Position numbers and translations under genes: made by a program | Notes under the pieces: model-generated | What the model saw: the letters and a program-made list of their open reading frames with translations, nothing else | The model's database searches: none | Told to the model about the DNA's origin: nothing | DNA from: an uncultured bacterium | GTDB taxonomy: Bacteria > Pseudomonadota > Gammaproteobacteria > Burkholderiales > Burkholderiaceae_E | Assembly (NCBI GenBank): GCA_903907905.1 | Contig: CAIVPX010000138.1 | Coordinates: forward strand, 1-48,470 | Reading direction: 5' to 3' | DNA length: 48,470 nucleotides | Part shown: in pieces, positions 33,475-42,244 of the stretch | Position numbering within the stretch: the stretch's first letter is position 1 | Layout of the letters: the number at the start of each line of letters is the position of its first letter

Positions 33475-35060
33475 CGCGTGAACAGTCCGGTGATCGTCAT
33501 CAGCGCGGGCACCAGCTGGGTCAGCGTGACCCCCAGCAGCAGCACGAACAGTAGGGTGATCCAACGCCGCATGCGACGCTGCTCGGCCATCAGGGCATCG
33601 AGCCGCGTATCGGCGTGGTGCTGATCGCGGCTGCGTGAGGCGTGCGCGCTCAGCGCCGCGTGCGCCAGGCGAGGCAGTTGCGGCAGCAGGTTGGCCCACT
33701 GCTGCGACTCGACACGCAGACGACCCAGCAGACCGCTCAGGCCCACCTGCTCGTTCATCCAGCGCTCGAGGATGGGCTTGGCGGTGACCCAGAGGTCCAG
33801 ATCGGGATCGAGCTGGCGGCCCAGTCCTTCGATGTTGAGCAGGGTCTTCTGCAGCAGGACCAGTTGGGGCTGGATTTCGACGTTGAAGCGGCGCGAGGCC
33901 TGGAACAGGCGCAGCAGGACCAGCCCGAGTGAGATTTCCTTGAGCGGGCGATCGAAGAAGGGTTCGCAGCAGGCCCGGACTGCGCCCTCGAGCGCCTCGA
34001 CCCGGGTGCTTGCAGGCACCCACCCGGACTCGATGTGCAACTGCGCCACGCGCCGGTAGTCGCGCTGGAAGAAGGCGAGAAAGTTTTGCGCCAGATAATT
34101 TTTATCGAAGTCGGAGAGGGTGCCGACGATACCGAAGTCGAGCGCAATGTAGCGGTTGAAATCGTCGCCCTCCGTGCCCACGAGGATATTGCCCGGGTGC
34201 ATGTCGGCGTGAAAGAAGCCGTGCCGAAACACCTGCGTGAAGAAGATCTCGACGCCCTCTTGCGAGAGCCGCTTCAGATCGATGCCGGCGTCGCGCATGC
34301 GCTCGATCTGCCCGATCGGAATGCCGTGCATGCGGTCCATGGTGAAGACGTTGGTCGCACACCAGTCCCAGTGCACCTCGGGGATGCGCAGCAGCCGCGA
34401 GTCGGCGAAATTGCGTCGTAGTTGCGCGGCGTTGGCGGCCTCGCGGATCAGGTCGAGCTCGTCATGCAGGTACATGTCGAATTCGGCGATGACTTCGAGT
34501 GGACGCAGCCGTCGGGCATCGGCCGAGATGCGCACCAGCAGCTGACCGATGGCGCGCAGCAGCGCGAGATCGCGCTCGATGATGGGCATCATGCCCGGCC
34601 GCAGCACCTTGACGGCCACGGCGCGCCCGTCCTTGAGCCGGGCGAAGTGCACCTGGGCGATGGAGGCCGAGGCGATGGGCGTGCGGTCGAAATCGTCAAA
34701 GAGCGTGTCGACAGGCTTGCCCAGGCCCGCTTCGATTTCGCGCACGGCCAGATCGCCGTCGAAGGGCGGCACGCGATCCTGAAGGCGTGCCAGTTCGTTG
34801 GCAATGTCCGGCGGCATGAGGTCTCGCCGGGTTGACAGTACCTGACCGAACTTCACGAAAATGGGGCCGAGGCTCTCGAGCGTTCGGCGCAGACGCTCGC
34901 CGCGGGGGGCATCGAGCTTGCGGCCCAGTCTGAGCAGACGCGCCAGGCGCAACAGCCAGCGAGAGCCCAGAGTGTTGGCGGCGCCCTGCGCGGCAATTTC
35001 GTCGAGGCCGAAGCGCCAGGCGACGAACAGAATGCGGATGAGGCGAAGGCTGCCCATCAT
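33471..35060 (-). CDS. ubiB: UbiB, ubiquinone-biosynthesis ABC1/ADCK-family protein
   Basis: The 529-residue atypical kinase/ATPase supports ubiquinone assembly at the inner membrane. The family-defining KxGQ motif is present as [15 protein letters not shown] (from residue 70). It continues with the [10 protein letters not shown] lysine, [13 protein letters not shown] (catalytic loop) and ALDFGIVG (metal-binding Asp). Two C-terminal membrane segments anchor it ([20 protein letters not shown] and the following stretch). Its start overlaps the ttcA stop by ATGA, and it ends overlapping the kinase. It is the usual ubiB type, but ubiE and ubiJ are not adjacent here. Confidence 0.94.
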   Translation of the reverse strand: MMGSLRLIRILFVAWRFGLDEIAAQGAANTLGSRWLLRLARLLRLGRKLDAPRGERLRRTLESLGPIFVKFGQVLSTRRDLMPPDIANELARLQDRVPPFDGDLAVREIEAGLGKPVDTLFDDFDRTPIASASIAQVHFARLKDGRAVAVKVLRPGMMPIIERDLALLRAIGQLLVRISADARRLRPLEVIAEFDMYLHDELDLIREAANAAQLRRNFADSRLLRIPEVHWDWCATNVFTMDRMHGIPIGQIERMRDAGIDLKRLSQEGVEIFFTQVFRHGFFHADMHPGNILVGTEGDDFNRYIALDFGIVGTLSDFDKNYLAQNFLAFFQRDYRRVAQLHIESGWVPASTRVEALEGAVRACCEPFFDRPLKEISLGLVLLRLFQASRRFNVEIQPQLVLLQKTLLNIEGLGRQLDPDLDLWVTAKPILERWMNEQVGLSGLLGRLRVESQQWANLLPQLPRLAHAALSAHASRSRDQHHADTRLDALMAEQRRMRRWITLLFVLLLGVTLTQLVPALMTITGLFTR

Positions 35061-36058
35061 GGACCTCGCGCGTCGGCCTCAGCCGGCGCAAGCGGCTTGG
35101 CCTCGACATCGGACAGTGCGCGCGCGGCAATGCGTGGCATGAGCATCACGCTGCGGGGATCGGCTTCGTGAGCCGGCGACTCGGGCGCCTGCTCGAACAC
35201 CGGATCGACGTCAAAGCCGATGTCGCCCTGCGGATCGGCCACCCCGGTGGGCCGGAGATTGGCGAAGTCAAAGAGCGTGCGATCGAGCAGGTGCGAGGGG
35301 GCCACTGAGCCGAGTGCGGAAAAGATGTTTTCAACCCGCCCGGGAAACCGCTTTTCCCATTCGCGCACCATTCGCCCGACTTCGCGGCGCTTGAGATTTT
35401 CCTGTGAGCCGCACAGGTTGCAGGGGATGATCGGAAACTCGCGCCATTGGGCGTATTCGGCCAGATCGTCTTCGCGCACGTAGGCGAGCGGGCGGATCAC
35501 CACGTGGCGGCCGTCGTCCGACACCAGTTTCGGCGGCATCGACTTGAGCTTGCCGCCGTAGAACAGATTGAGGAAAAAAGTGCCCAGAATGTCATCACGG
35601 TGATGACCGAGTGCAATTCGGGTTGCGCCCAGTTCGTCGGCCACCCGGTAGAGAATGCCGCGACGCAGCCTCGAGCAGAGCGAACACATCGTCTTGCCCG
35701 CCGGAATCACGCGCGTGACGATCGAGTAGGTGTCCTGGTTTTCAATGTGAAAGGGCACGCCCACCGAGCGCAGGTAGTCGGGCAACACGTGCTCCGGAAA
35801 GCCCGGCTGCTTCTGGTCGAGGTTGACCGCGATGATCTCGAAATCGATGGGCGCGCGACTGCGCAGCGTGAGCAGCAGGTCAAGCAGGCCGTAGCTGTCC
35901 TTGCCGCCCGACAGGCACACCATGACCCGGTCACCCGCGCCGATCATGTTGAAGTCGGCGATGGCCTGGCCCGTCTGGCGCAGCAGCCGCTTGTGCAGCT
36001 TGTTGCGCTCGCGCGCGATGCGTTCTTCGCGACGCAGCGACGGGGCGGCCTCGCTCAC
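35057..36058 (-). CDS. ttcA: tRNA 2-thiocytidine(32) synthetase TtcA
   Basis: This 333-residue PP-loop ATPase thiolates C32 of certain tRNAs. The SGGKDS adenylation motif is at residues 50-55. Two CxxC pairs are visible, [11 protein letters not shown] and PCNLCGSQE, which together with further Cys coordinate the [4Fe-4S] cluster. GHHRDD and PLAYVREDD are family marks. GTG 36058 is the likely start: GGAGGG lies 5-6 nt upstream and it forms a GTGA overlap with the folB stop. Upstream in-frame starts read through folB in another frame. The C-terminal 45 residues are a poorly conserved tail. Confidence 0.94.
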   Translation of the reverse strand: MSEAAPSLRREERIARERNKLHKRLLRQTGQAIADFNMIGAGDRVMVCLSGGKDSYGLLDLLLTLRSRAPIDFEIIAVNLDQKQPGFPEHVLPDYLRSVGVPFHIENQDTYSIVTRVIPAGKTMCSLCSRLRRGILYRVADELGATRIALGHHRDDILGTFFLNLFYGGKLKSMPPKLVSDDGRHVVIRPLAYVREDDLAEYAQWREFPIIPCNLCGSQENLKRREVGRMVREWEKRFPGRVENIFSALGSVAPSHLLDRTLFDFANLRPTGVADPQGDIGFDVDPVFEQAPESPAHEADPRSVMLMPRIAARALSDVEAKPLAPAEADARGP

Positions 36059-36429
36059 AGCACCCTCCACTGCTCGACGCTGACCGCGCGCGCGCGCGCC
36101 ATGGGGTGGGGCTTGGTGACCGCGACCTTGACCGCGCGAAGCCCGGGCAGTGCCGCGAGATCGTCCACCAGTTCCGAGCACAGTGCCTCGATCAGCCTGA
36201 ACCGGCGGCGCCCGACGATACGCTCGATCGATTCGATCACCTGCTCGTAGTTGACCGTGCCCGAGAGCTCGTCGCCGCGCGCGGCGGGCTCGGTGATGGG
36301 CACGAGAAGCTCCACCTCGATCACGATGGGCCGCATCTGCCGCTGCTCGTGTTCGTAGACGCCCAGATAGCAGTCGATTTCGACGCCCTGCACGTGCAGT
36401 CGGTAGCAGTCGGGAAAGTGTTCACGCAT
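36055..36429 (-). CDS. folB: Dihydroneopterin aldolase
   Basis: The 124-residue protein shows the FolB T-fold: [19 protein letters not shown] with the pterin-site Glu, [29 protein letters not shown] and VAVTKPHPM. It converts dihydroneopterin to hydroxymethyl-dihydropterin in folate synthesis, or epimerises it. It follows the FolM-like reductase by 18 bp and overlaps ttcA by 4 bp. The pairing with a pteridine reductase points to reduced pterin metabolism as the operon's first function. Confidence 0.93.
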   Translation of the reverse strand: MREHFPDCYRLHVQGVEIDCYLGVYEHEQRQMRPIVIEVELLVPITEPAARGDELSGTVNYEQVIESIERIVGRRRFRLIEALCSELVDDLAALPGLRAVKVAVTKPHPMARARAVSVEQWRVL

Positions 36430-36447
36430 GTTCGATTTCCGGTCAGC

Positions 36448-37236
36448 TCAGGGGCTGACGAGGCTTGCGCCGCCATCGACCTTGAGAATGTGCCCTGTAA
36501 TGTAGTCGTTGCCGCGAAGCAGAAAGTACACGGCCCGTGCGATGTCTTCGCCCTGACCGATGCGACCGAGGGGAATGGCCGCCTCGGCACTGGCGCGCTC
36601 CTCGGGCGAGAAGGTGTCGTCCTCGGGCCAGTTGAGCGAGCCCGGCGACACGGCATTGACCCGCACGGCGGGTGCGAGTTCGAGCGCCAGCGATTGGGTG
36701 AGGCAGACCATGCCCGCCTTCGCGGCGGTGTACACGGAAAACCCCTTCAGGGGCCGCTCGGTGTGCACATCGCACAGGTTGACGATGCTGCCGCGGGCCG
36801 CACGCAGGGCCGGCGCAGCCTGCTGGCTGCAGAAGAAGGCCGCCTTGAGGTTGCCGTCGATGAGCTCATGCCAGGTGGTCTCGTCGACCGTCGCGACTGG
36901 CGTGCGGTAAAAACTCGATGCATTGTTGATCAGCGCATCCAGGCGGCCTCGCCAGGCCACTGCCTGCTCGATCAGGTCGCCACATGCCCGGGCGCTCGAC
37001 AGGTCGGCAGCCAGGGCGAGTGCCGAGTTCGCGCGCCGGTCGAGCAGTTCGGCAAGCAGCGACTGGGCCGCCGCAGACGAATGTCGGTAGTGAATCACCA
37101 CGTCGTAACCCTCGGCATGCAGATGGCGCGCAATATCTGCGCCGATGCGTCGGGCGGCGCCAGTGACGAGAGCGACGGGGTGGGCTAACATGGGCGCGAA
37201 CAGGCTCGGGCGCGATGGCGTGGATGGGTCTGGCAT
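36448..37236 (-). CDS. folM: FolM/PTR1-like pteridine (dihydromonapterin/dihydrofolate) reductase
   Basis: This 262-residue SDR carries TGAARRIG (residues 25-32), the arginine-rich NADPH loop typical of pteridine reductases. In the active site the usual SDR serine is replaced by Asp156 in NLCDVH, with Tyr169 and Lys173 (YTAAK) following. This is the Asp-x12-Tyr-x3-Lys arrangement of PTR1. It reduces pterins and possibly dihydrofolate. The start is uncertain: ATG 37236 or ATG 37191 (247 residues, nearer the homology) are both without a clear ribosome-binding site. It is the first gene of the operon leading to folB, ttcA and ubiB, and is divergent from midA. Confidence 0.87.
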   Translation of the reverse strand: MPDPSTPSRPSLFAPMLAHPVALVTGAARRIGADIARHLHAEGYDVVIHYRHSSAAAQSLLAELLDRRANSALALAADLSSARACGDLIEQAVAWRGRLDALINNASSFYRTPVATVDETTWHELIDGNLKAAFFCSQQAAPALRAARGSIVNLCDVHTERPLKGFSVYTAAKAGMVCLTQSLALELAPAVRVNAVSPGSLNWPEDDTFSPEERASAEAAIPLGRIGQGEDIARAVYFLLRGNDYITGHILKVDGGASLVSP

Positions 37237-37355
37237 GAGGCAGGCTTGGGCGCTTCTGGCCGACACAGGGACGGCGGGACGTGCCGCTGGTGCAGTGTAA
37301 AACATTCCCGGCGACCAGGACCCGATGGGCCCCGGGTGTGGCGGCGGGAATCGAC

Positions 37356-37361
37356 TACACT
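37356..37361 (+). promoter_or_regulatory. Candidate -10 box for midA (near-leaderless)
   Basis: TACACT (37356-37361) ends 9 nt before the midA ATG at 37371, predicting a leader of only a few nucleotides. No Shine-Dalgarno sequence precedes the ATG and no convincing -35 was found. Confidence 0.35.
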
Positions 37362-37370
37362 GCCGCGGCC

Positions 37371-38666
37371 ATGAGTGCGCGCGCCACCCCTGCCGATCTG
37401 CCCGCCCCGACCGACGAGCAAGCCGGAACATCGACCCGCCTGCTGGCGCAGATTCAGCGCACCCTCGCGCAGCAGGGGGGGTGGATCGGTTTTGATCGCT
37501 ACATGCAGCAGGCGCTCTACGAGCCTGGGCTCGGGTACTACGCAGGGGGCAGTCGCAAGTTTGGCGCCGGCGGCGACTTTGTCACGGCGCCGGAGCTGTC
37601 GCCCTTGTTTGGCCAGTGCCTGGCGGTGCAATTGGCCGAGTGGTTCGAACACGTCCCGCCGGTGGTCTGGGAGTTTGGCGCCGGCAGTGGCGAACTGGCC
37701 GCACAATTGCTCGAGGCGCTCCCCGGTCTTGGCGTCGAGCGCTGCGAGTACCGGATTGTCGAGGTGTCGGCGGAGCTGCGCGAGCGTCAGCGCCTGTGCC
37801 TGGCCCAGCGTGTGCCCGAGGCCCTGAATCGGGTCACCTGGTGCGACCAGTTACCCGAGTCCCTCGAGGGTGTGGTGCTGGCCAACGAACTGCTCGATGC
37901 CCTGCCGGTGCGGGTCTTTGAATTCGATGGCGTATCGGTTTACGAGTGCGGCGTGCGGTGCACGGATGACGGGTTGGGACTGGTGGTCGCCTCGCGTCCG
38001 GCTGACGCTGCGCTAAGCGCCCGGGTGCGTACCACGCTCGCCGATGCGGGCTGGGGCGCCGCTGAGCCCATTGGGATCGCCGAGGCCACCGAGCGCATCA
38101 GGCCCGCTGAGCCTCAGGCAGCGGGGCCCGCTCAGGAGAACCCTTCGCCAGTCGATCGGCCTGGCGCGGCCCGGTACCGTTCGGAACTGGGCGAGCAGGC
38201 GGCCGCCTGGGTGGCGACGCTGGCCTCGCGTCTGACTCGTGGTGCGATGCTGCTGATCGACTATGGCTTTCCGCGTACCGAGTATTACCATCCGCAGCGC
38301 AGCCAGGGCACCCTCAACTGCCATTACCGCCATCGCTCGCATGCCGACCCGCTCTGGATGCCGGGGCTGTGCGACATTACCGCGCATGTCGATTTCAGCC
38401 GCGTATTCGACGAGGCCCGCCGTCAGGGACTGGCGTGTCTTGGCTACACCTCGCAGGCGAATTTTCTGCTGGCCTGCGGGCTGCCTGAGGTCTTTGCCCG
38501 CCTTCAGCCCGACGATCCGCTCGAGCGGGCGCGCTTTGCTCAGGCCCTGCAGGCACTGGTCTCGGAGGCCGAAATGGGTGAACTCTTCAAGGTGATCGCC
38601 TTCGGCCGGGGCTTGCCTGCGCCGGCGCGCGGCTTTTCGCTGCGCGATCGTCAGCAGGCGCTTTGA
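37371..38666 (+). CDS. MidA/NDUFAF7-family SAM-dependent methyltransferase
   Basis: The 431-residue protein matches the COG1565/MidA family. WIGFDRYMQQALYEPGLGYYAGG and FGAGGDFVTAPELSPLFGQ open it, and VWEFGAGSGELAAQLLE is the SAM-binding GxGxG loop. LANELLDALPVRVFE and MLLIDYGFPRTEYYHPQR follow. Mitochondrial NDUFAF7 dimethylates an arginine of complex I; the bacterial role is not established. ATG 37371 is chosen because the conserved part follows closely. It is divergent from the pteridine reductase operon. Confidence 0.88.
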   Translation: MSARATPADLPAPTDEQAGTSTRLLAQIQRTLAQQGGWIGFDRYMQQALYEPGLGYYAGGSRKFGAGGDFVTAPELSPLFGQCLAVQLAEWFEHVPPVVWEFGAGSGELAAQLLEALPGLGVERCEYRIVEVSAELRERQRLCLAQRVPEALNRVTWCDQLPESLEGVVLANELLDALPVRVFEFDGVSVYECGVRCTDDGLGLVVASRPADAALSARVRTTLADAGWGAAEPIGIAEATERIRPAEPQAAGPAQENPSPVDRPGAARYRSELGEQAAAWVATLASRLTRGAMLLIDYGFPRTEYYHPQRSQGTLNCHYRHRSHADPLWMPGLCDITAHVDFSRVFDEARRQGLACLGYTSQANFLLACGLPEVFARLQPDDPLERARFAQALQALVSEAEMGELFKVIAFGRGLPAPARGFSLRDRQQAL

Positions 38667-38675
38667 GCGCGGGGA

Positions 38676-39638
38676 TCAGGCGCGGCGTTCGCGGGCTTCG
38701 CGCCGCGCGATCCAGAGCGTAGCCGCCAGGATCACCAATGAGCCCAGCAGTGTGGTTTGGGTGGGTATTTCACCAAAAAAGACCAGGCCGAAAAACGAGG
38801 CCCAGACCAGATCGAGAAACTTGATCGACTGCGTGGCCGAGATGTCGGTCTTGTAGAACGATCGTGTCATGCAGTAATGCCCGACGTTACCCAGCACGCC
38901 GCACAACACCAGCAGCAAGGCCTGATAGAGCGCCACGGGTTGCCAGTGCGCCAGCGCCAGCGGCAAGGCCAGCACCGTCACCATGAGTGCCTGCCAGAGC
39001 ACGATGACGGCGGGCCCGTCTCGTCGCGCAAGCGTCTTGCTCATCAGCATCGAGGCCGCAAAGACCGGCGCCGAGGCCAGCATCAGCAGGGAGTAAAATC
39101 CGCCTGCACCGGTCAATCCGGGCCCCACCACCACCAGTACGCCCGCAAAGCCCACGCCTGCAGCAACCCAGCGTGCGGCCAGCATCCTTTCGCCGAGCAG
39201 CAGCCCCGCGCCGATCATGAGAAAGATGGGCGTCGTGAAGCCGATCGCGGTGGTGTCGGCCAGGCTTACCCGGGGCAGCGCGGTGAACCACATCACCAGG
39301 CCCGCGACATGCACCAGCCCGCGCAGCAGGTGACCCCGCAGATCGCCCGTCCGGTATTGGGTGAGGCCGCTTCGCAGCGCCAGTGGCAGCATCAGCAGAA
39401 AGCCTGCGGCGTAGCGCAGGAACATGGTCTGCACCGGATCGAGCCCGAGCGCCACGGTGCGCATCAGGGCATTGAGCAGATTGAGCAAGATGCCCGCGAG
39501 CGTGGTCCAGAGCATTGCGCGAAACACCGGCCCGCGGGCCTCGAGCGTCTGTTGCAGGGACTCGATCAGGCGGCGCAGCGGACTCGAAGCCGGGGCAGGT
39601 GAGACCCGATGGGCATCGGGCCGCGGCGATTCACTCAT
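38676..39638 (-). CDS. DMT-superfamily (EamA) drug/metabolite transporter
   Basis: This 320-residue protein has ten predicted membrane helices in two EamA repeats. Marks include GILLNLLNALMR, RYAAGFLLMLPLALRSG, LADTTAIGFTTPIFLMIGAGLLLGE and WVAAGVGFAGVLVVVGPG. The second repeat ends SIKFLDLVWASFFGLVFFGE. Such proteins usually export amino acids or metabolites; the substrate is unknown. A TATACT box 7 nt before the ATG suggests a leaderless message. It converges on midA, with only 9 bp between the stops. Confidence 0.87.
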   Translation of the reverse strand: MSESPRPDAHRVSPAPASSPLRRLIESLQQTLEARGPVFRAMLWTTLAGILLNLLNALMRTVALGLDPVQTMFLRYAAGFLLMLPLALRSGLTQYRTGDLRGHLLRGLVHVAGLVMWFTALPRVSLADTTAIGFTTPIFLMIGAGLLLGERMLAARWVAAGVGFAGVLVVVGPGLTGAGGFYSLLMLASAPVFAASMLMSKTLARRDGPAVIVLWQALMVTVLALPLALAHWQPVALYQALLLVLCGVLGNVGHYCMTRSFYKTDISATQSIKFLDLVWASFFGLVFFGEIPTQTTLLGSLVILAATLWIARREARERRA

Positions 39639-39645
39639 GGCGTTG

Positions 39646-39651
39646 AGTATA
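39646..39651 (-). promoter_or_regulatory. Candidate -10 box for the DMT transporter (leaderless)
   Basis: On the minus strand TATACT (39651-39646) is followed after exactly 7 nt by the ATG at 39638, so transcription would begin at or one base before the start codon. No Shine-Dalgarno sequence is present. Confidence 0.45.
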
Positions 39652-39735
39652 GTCGTCGCTCATCCGCTGGGCGCTCACCGGCAGTGGCCGCGACTGGTGC
39701 GGGGGGAGGGAATCGGGCCGCGCTTCGGGCACGGA

Positions 39736-39744
39736 TGCGATAAT
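39736..39744 (+). promoter_or_regulatory. Extended -10 promoter for the DUF2905 gene (leaderless)
   Basis: TGCGATAAT (39736-39744) is an extended -10 element (TG-n-GATAAT). The ATG at 39751 begins 7 nt after it, at the predicted transcription start. No ribosome-binding site precedes the ATG. Confidence 0.5.
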
Positions 39745-39750
39745 CAGCCG

Positions 39751-39945
39751 ATGCTCAAATGGCTGATCGCAACGGCACTCACCCTGGTGCTCTTCTCGGG
39801 GCTCATGCCCTGGCTGCGCCGGCTCGGAATCGGCCGGCTGCCGGGCGATTTCAGCTTTCGCGCGTTCGGGCGCGAATTTTCGGTGCCGCTCATGTCCACC
39901 GTGCTGCTGTCGCTGCTGGCAGCGGGCCTGGCGCGACTGCTGTAG
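39751..39945 (+). CDS. DUF2905 small membrane protein
   Basis: The 64-residue protein has two hydrophobic helices (about residues 3-18 and 47-63) around a conserved loop, RRLGIGRLPGDFSF, that identifies the DUF2905 family (usual length about 65-75). It is probably an inner-membrane protein of unknown function. It stands alone between a divergent DMT gene and a convergent quinone oxidoreductase. Much longer in-frame upstream extensions are antisense to the DMT gene and are rejected. Confidence 0.8.
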   Translation: MLKWLIATALTLVLFSGLMPWLRRLGIGRLPGDFSFRAFGREFSVPLMSTVLLSLLAAGLARLL

Positions 39946-39961
39946 CTGCGCCTCGCGGCGC

Positions 39962-40936
39962 TCAGGGCAGCACCACTACCTTGCCCGTCACCTTGCGGTT
40001 CATCAGATCTTCGAGCGCGCGCGCGCCCTCGGCCAGACCGTAGGTGGCTGAGACATGAGGGCGAAGCTTGCCCTGAGCGATCCAGTCAAACATTTCCGCC
40101 ACATCGCGCAGAAAGCCCTCGGGTTCGACACTGGTGTACTGGCCCCAGAAAACGCCCACGATCGAGGCGCCCTTGAGCAGGGCAAGATTGAGCGGCAGTC
40201 GCGGAATCTCGCCGTTGGCAAAGCCGATGACGAGATAGCGGCCGCGCCAGGCGATGGAACGAAAAGCCGGTTCGGCATAGTGGCCGCCCACCGGATCGTA
40301 CACGACGTCGGGCCCCTTGCCCGCGGTGAGCACCTTGAGGCGTTCGCGCAGGTCTTCGGTGGCGTAGTTGATCAGTTCGTCGGCGCCGTGTTCGCGGCAG
40401 ATCGCAAGCTTGTCCGCACTCGAGGCCGCCGCAATCACGCGTGCGCCCAGGGCCTTGCCGATCTCGATGGCCGCGAGCCCGACGCCACCGGCCGCGCCCA
40501 GCACCAGCAAGGTTTCGCCCGCTTGCAGTGCCGCGCGATCGCGCAGCGCGTGGTAGGAGGTGCCATAGGTGAGCAAGAAGGCCGCGCCCTGCTCGAAGGG
40601 CAGCGAATCGGGCATGAGAATGGTGCGCCGTGCGGGCAGGCAGACCTTTTCCGCGAAGGCCCCGCAGGTGACCGAACCGATCACGCGATCGCCGGGCTTG
40701 CGATCGGTGACCCCCGGGCCAACGGCCGAGACCACCCCCGAGAACTCGGCCCCAGGCGCAAAGGGCAGCGCAGGCTTGTGCTGGTACTTGTTCTGAATGA
40801 TCAGCACGTCGGGAAAATTGGCGCCCGCTGCGCGGACGTCCACCACGATTTCGCCCGCCTTCGCAACGGGGTCCTCGATGTCGTCATAGACCAGGGTGTC
40901 GGGCAGGCCATGCTGCTTGCACAGAAGTGCTTTCAT
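39962..40936 (-). CDS. NADPH:quinone oxidoreductase-family protein
   Basis: The 324-residue MDR protein has a GroES-like N-terminal domain ([13 protein letters not shown]... [13 protein letters not shown]) and a Rossmann fold with [20 protein letters not shown]. No zinc ligands are present, as in QOR and enoyl-reductase members. [11 protein letters not shown] and [11 protein letters not shown] are typical. It probably reduces quinones or activated alkenes with NADPH. Its ATG overlaps the cca stop (ATGA, 40936-40933), an unexpected but tight coupling to tRNA maturation. Confidence 0.88.
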   Translation of the reverse strand: MKALLCKQHGLPDTLVYDDIEDPVAKAGEIVVDVRAAGANFPDVLIIQNKYQHKPALPFAPGAEFSGVVSAVGPGVTDRKPGDRVIGSVTCGAFAEKVCLPARRTILMPDSLPFEQGAAFLLTYGTSYHALRDRAALQAGETLLVLGAAGGVGLAAIEIGKALGARVIAAASSADKLAICREHGADELINYATEDLRERLKVLTAGKGPDVVYDPVGGHYAEPAFRSIAWRGRYLVIGFANGEIPRLPLNLALLKGASIVGVFWGQYTSVEPEGFLRDVAEMFDWIAQGKLRPHVSATYGLAEGARALEDLMNRKVTGKVVVLP

Positions 40937-42186
40937 GAGGGTTCTCGCGGGTCGGATGAAGGCTGGGAAGGATCAGTGATGTCGGGCCCGTCGCCGGCAA
41001 GGGCGGCTATGGCTTGCTCGCGGGCTCGGCGAAGTGCGTCGCGGATGCGATCGGCCGTATCGCGGCCGCCTCGGGCCGCGACCTCGGCGCTGACTCGCGC
41101 GGCGATTGCGCCCGCGTCGACGCTTCGTGCAGCATCGATGGCGCGGGTGATGCGTGGCACGACGCGTCCGGGTTCGGCTTGATCGAGCGGGGCCTGCGCC
41201 AGCGCATCGGCCAGGATTTCGCAGGCGCAGGCCAGCGTGAGTGCGCGCTCGGGTCGGCGTAGCGCGTCGATGCGCTCGAGCAGAGCCTGTCGGGCCGTGG
41301 GGTCGGCGACGGCGAAGCTGTCGAGGGCGTCATACTCGCTGACGGTGAGTCGCGCCAGGTCACGGCACTCGACCGGCACCTTGAGGCGGGCGCTGCACGC
41401 CTGTACGCGTGCGAGGGCCTTGGCGCGGTCGCGCGATTGCGGGTCGGCCACCATCAGTGCATAGCGCAAGTCGAGCGGTTGGTGCAGTCGGGCGCTGCGC
41501 TCGAGTGCCCGCAGCCGCTCCGGCGGCACGGTGGGGTGCGGCGCTGCGTTGCCATCGCCCGCCAGATCGGGCAGCAGTCGCGCGAGTGCGCCGCAGGCAT
41601 CGAGCACCTCGATCATGCGCGCGGGGTGTGGCTGCATGAGCCCTCGGGAGAGCTCCTGCCAAACGCGTTCGGGCACCAGCGCATCGACCTCGCCCGCTGC
41701 AACCATGCGCTGTACCAGGGTGAGGGTCTGCGCGTTGATCGAAAAGTCGGCAAAGCGCGCGGCAAAGCGCGCCAGCCTGAGGATACGAACCGGGTCTTCC
41801 TCGAAGGCCTCGCTGACGTGGCGCAGCACTCGCGCATGCAGATCGTGCAGTCCGCCGTAAGGATCGATCAGCGTGCCGTCGGCAGCGCGCGCCATGGCGT
41901 TGACGGTGAGATCGCGCCGGCGCAAATCGTCTTCGAGCGTGACCTCGGGTGAGCAGTAGATCTCGAAGCCGTGATAGCCCCGCGACACCTTGCGCTCGGT
42001 GCGCGCCAGCGCGTATTCCTCGTGGGTGTCGGGGTGCAGGAAGACCGGAAAATCACGCCCGACCGGGCGATAGCCCTGCCGCGCCATGTCCTCGGGCGTG
42101 GCACCCACCACCACCCAGTCGCGATCGGTGACCGGCAGCCCCAGCAGCTCGTCGCGGACCGCACCGCCCACGCAGTAAACCTGCAT
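40933..42186 (-). CDS. cca: CCA-adding tRNA nucleotidyltransferase with degenerate HD region
   Basis: This 417-residue class II enzyme adds or repairs the CCA end of t[13 protein letters not shown] (residues 7-16) and DRDW (21-24) form the nucleotidyltransferase site. [11 protein letters not shown] is motif B, and [15 protein letters not shown] and [13 protein letters not shown] follow. In E. coli Cca a metal-dependent HD phosphohydrolase domain comes next. Here its HDLGKG and H-x-H elements are replaced by MVADPQSRD and similar sequence, so the metal ligands appear lost while the fold length is partly kept. Phosphodiesterase/phosphatase activity is therefore unlikely. The gene couples to the downstream quinone oxidoreductase. 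Confidence 0.9.
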   Translation of the reverse strand: MQVYCVGGAVRDELLGLPVTDRDWVVVGATPEDMARQGYRPVGRDFPVFLHPDTHEEYALARTERKVSRGYHGFEIYCSPEVTLEDDLRRRDLTVNAMARAADGTLIDPYGGLHDLHARVLRHVSEAFEEDPVRILRLARFAARFADFSINAQTLTLVQRMVAAGEVDALVPERVWQELSRGLMQPHPARMIEVLDACGALARLLPDLAGDGNAAPHPTVPPERLRALERSARLHQPLDLRYALMVADPQSRDRAKALARVQACSARLKVPVECRDLARLTVSEYDALDSFAVADPTARQALLERIDALRRPERALTLACACEILADALAQAPLDQAEPGRVVPRITRAIDAARSVDAGAIAARVSAEVAARGGRDTADRIRDALRRAREQAIAALAGDGPDITDPSQPSSDPREPS

Positions 42187-42210
42187 ATCAGTGTGCGCGG
42201 CCCGGCGGGC

Positions 42211-42244
42211 AACGCGTCCGTCGGGCTTTAGCGTCGGACGCGTT
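42211..42244. repeat. 10-bp perfect inverted repeat around the NDUFA9-like stop codon
   Basis: AACGCGTCCG (42211-42220) and CGGACGCGTT (42235-42244) can form a 10-bp stem with a 14-nt loop holding the TAA stop of the NDUFA9-like gene. It lies between that gene and cca on the minus strand. It may attenuate or protect the transcript. No T-run follows. Confidence 0.45.

Noticed and set aside
32461-34023. 520-residue version of the APH-fold kinase
   Set aside because: The upstream extension overlaps ubiB in another frame. The ATG at 33474 forms a natural ATGA overlap and precedes the kinase fold.
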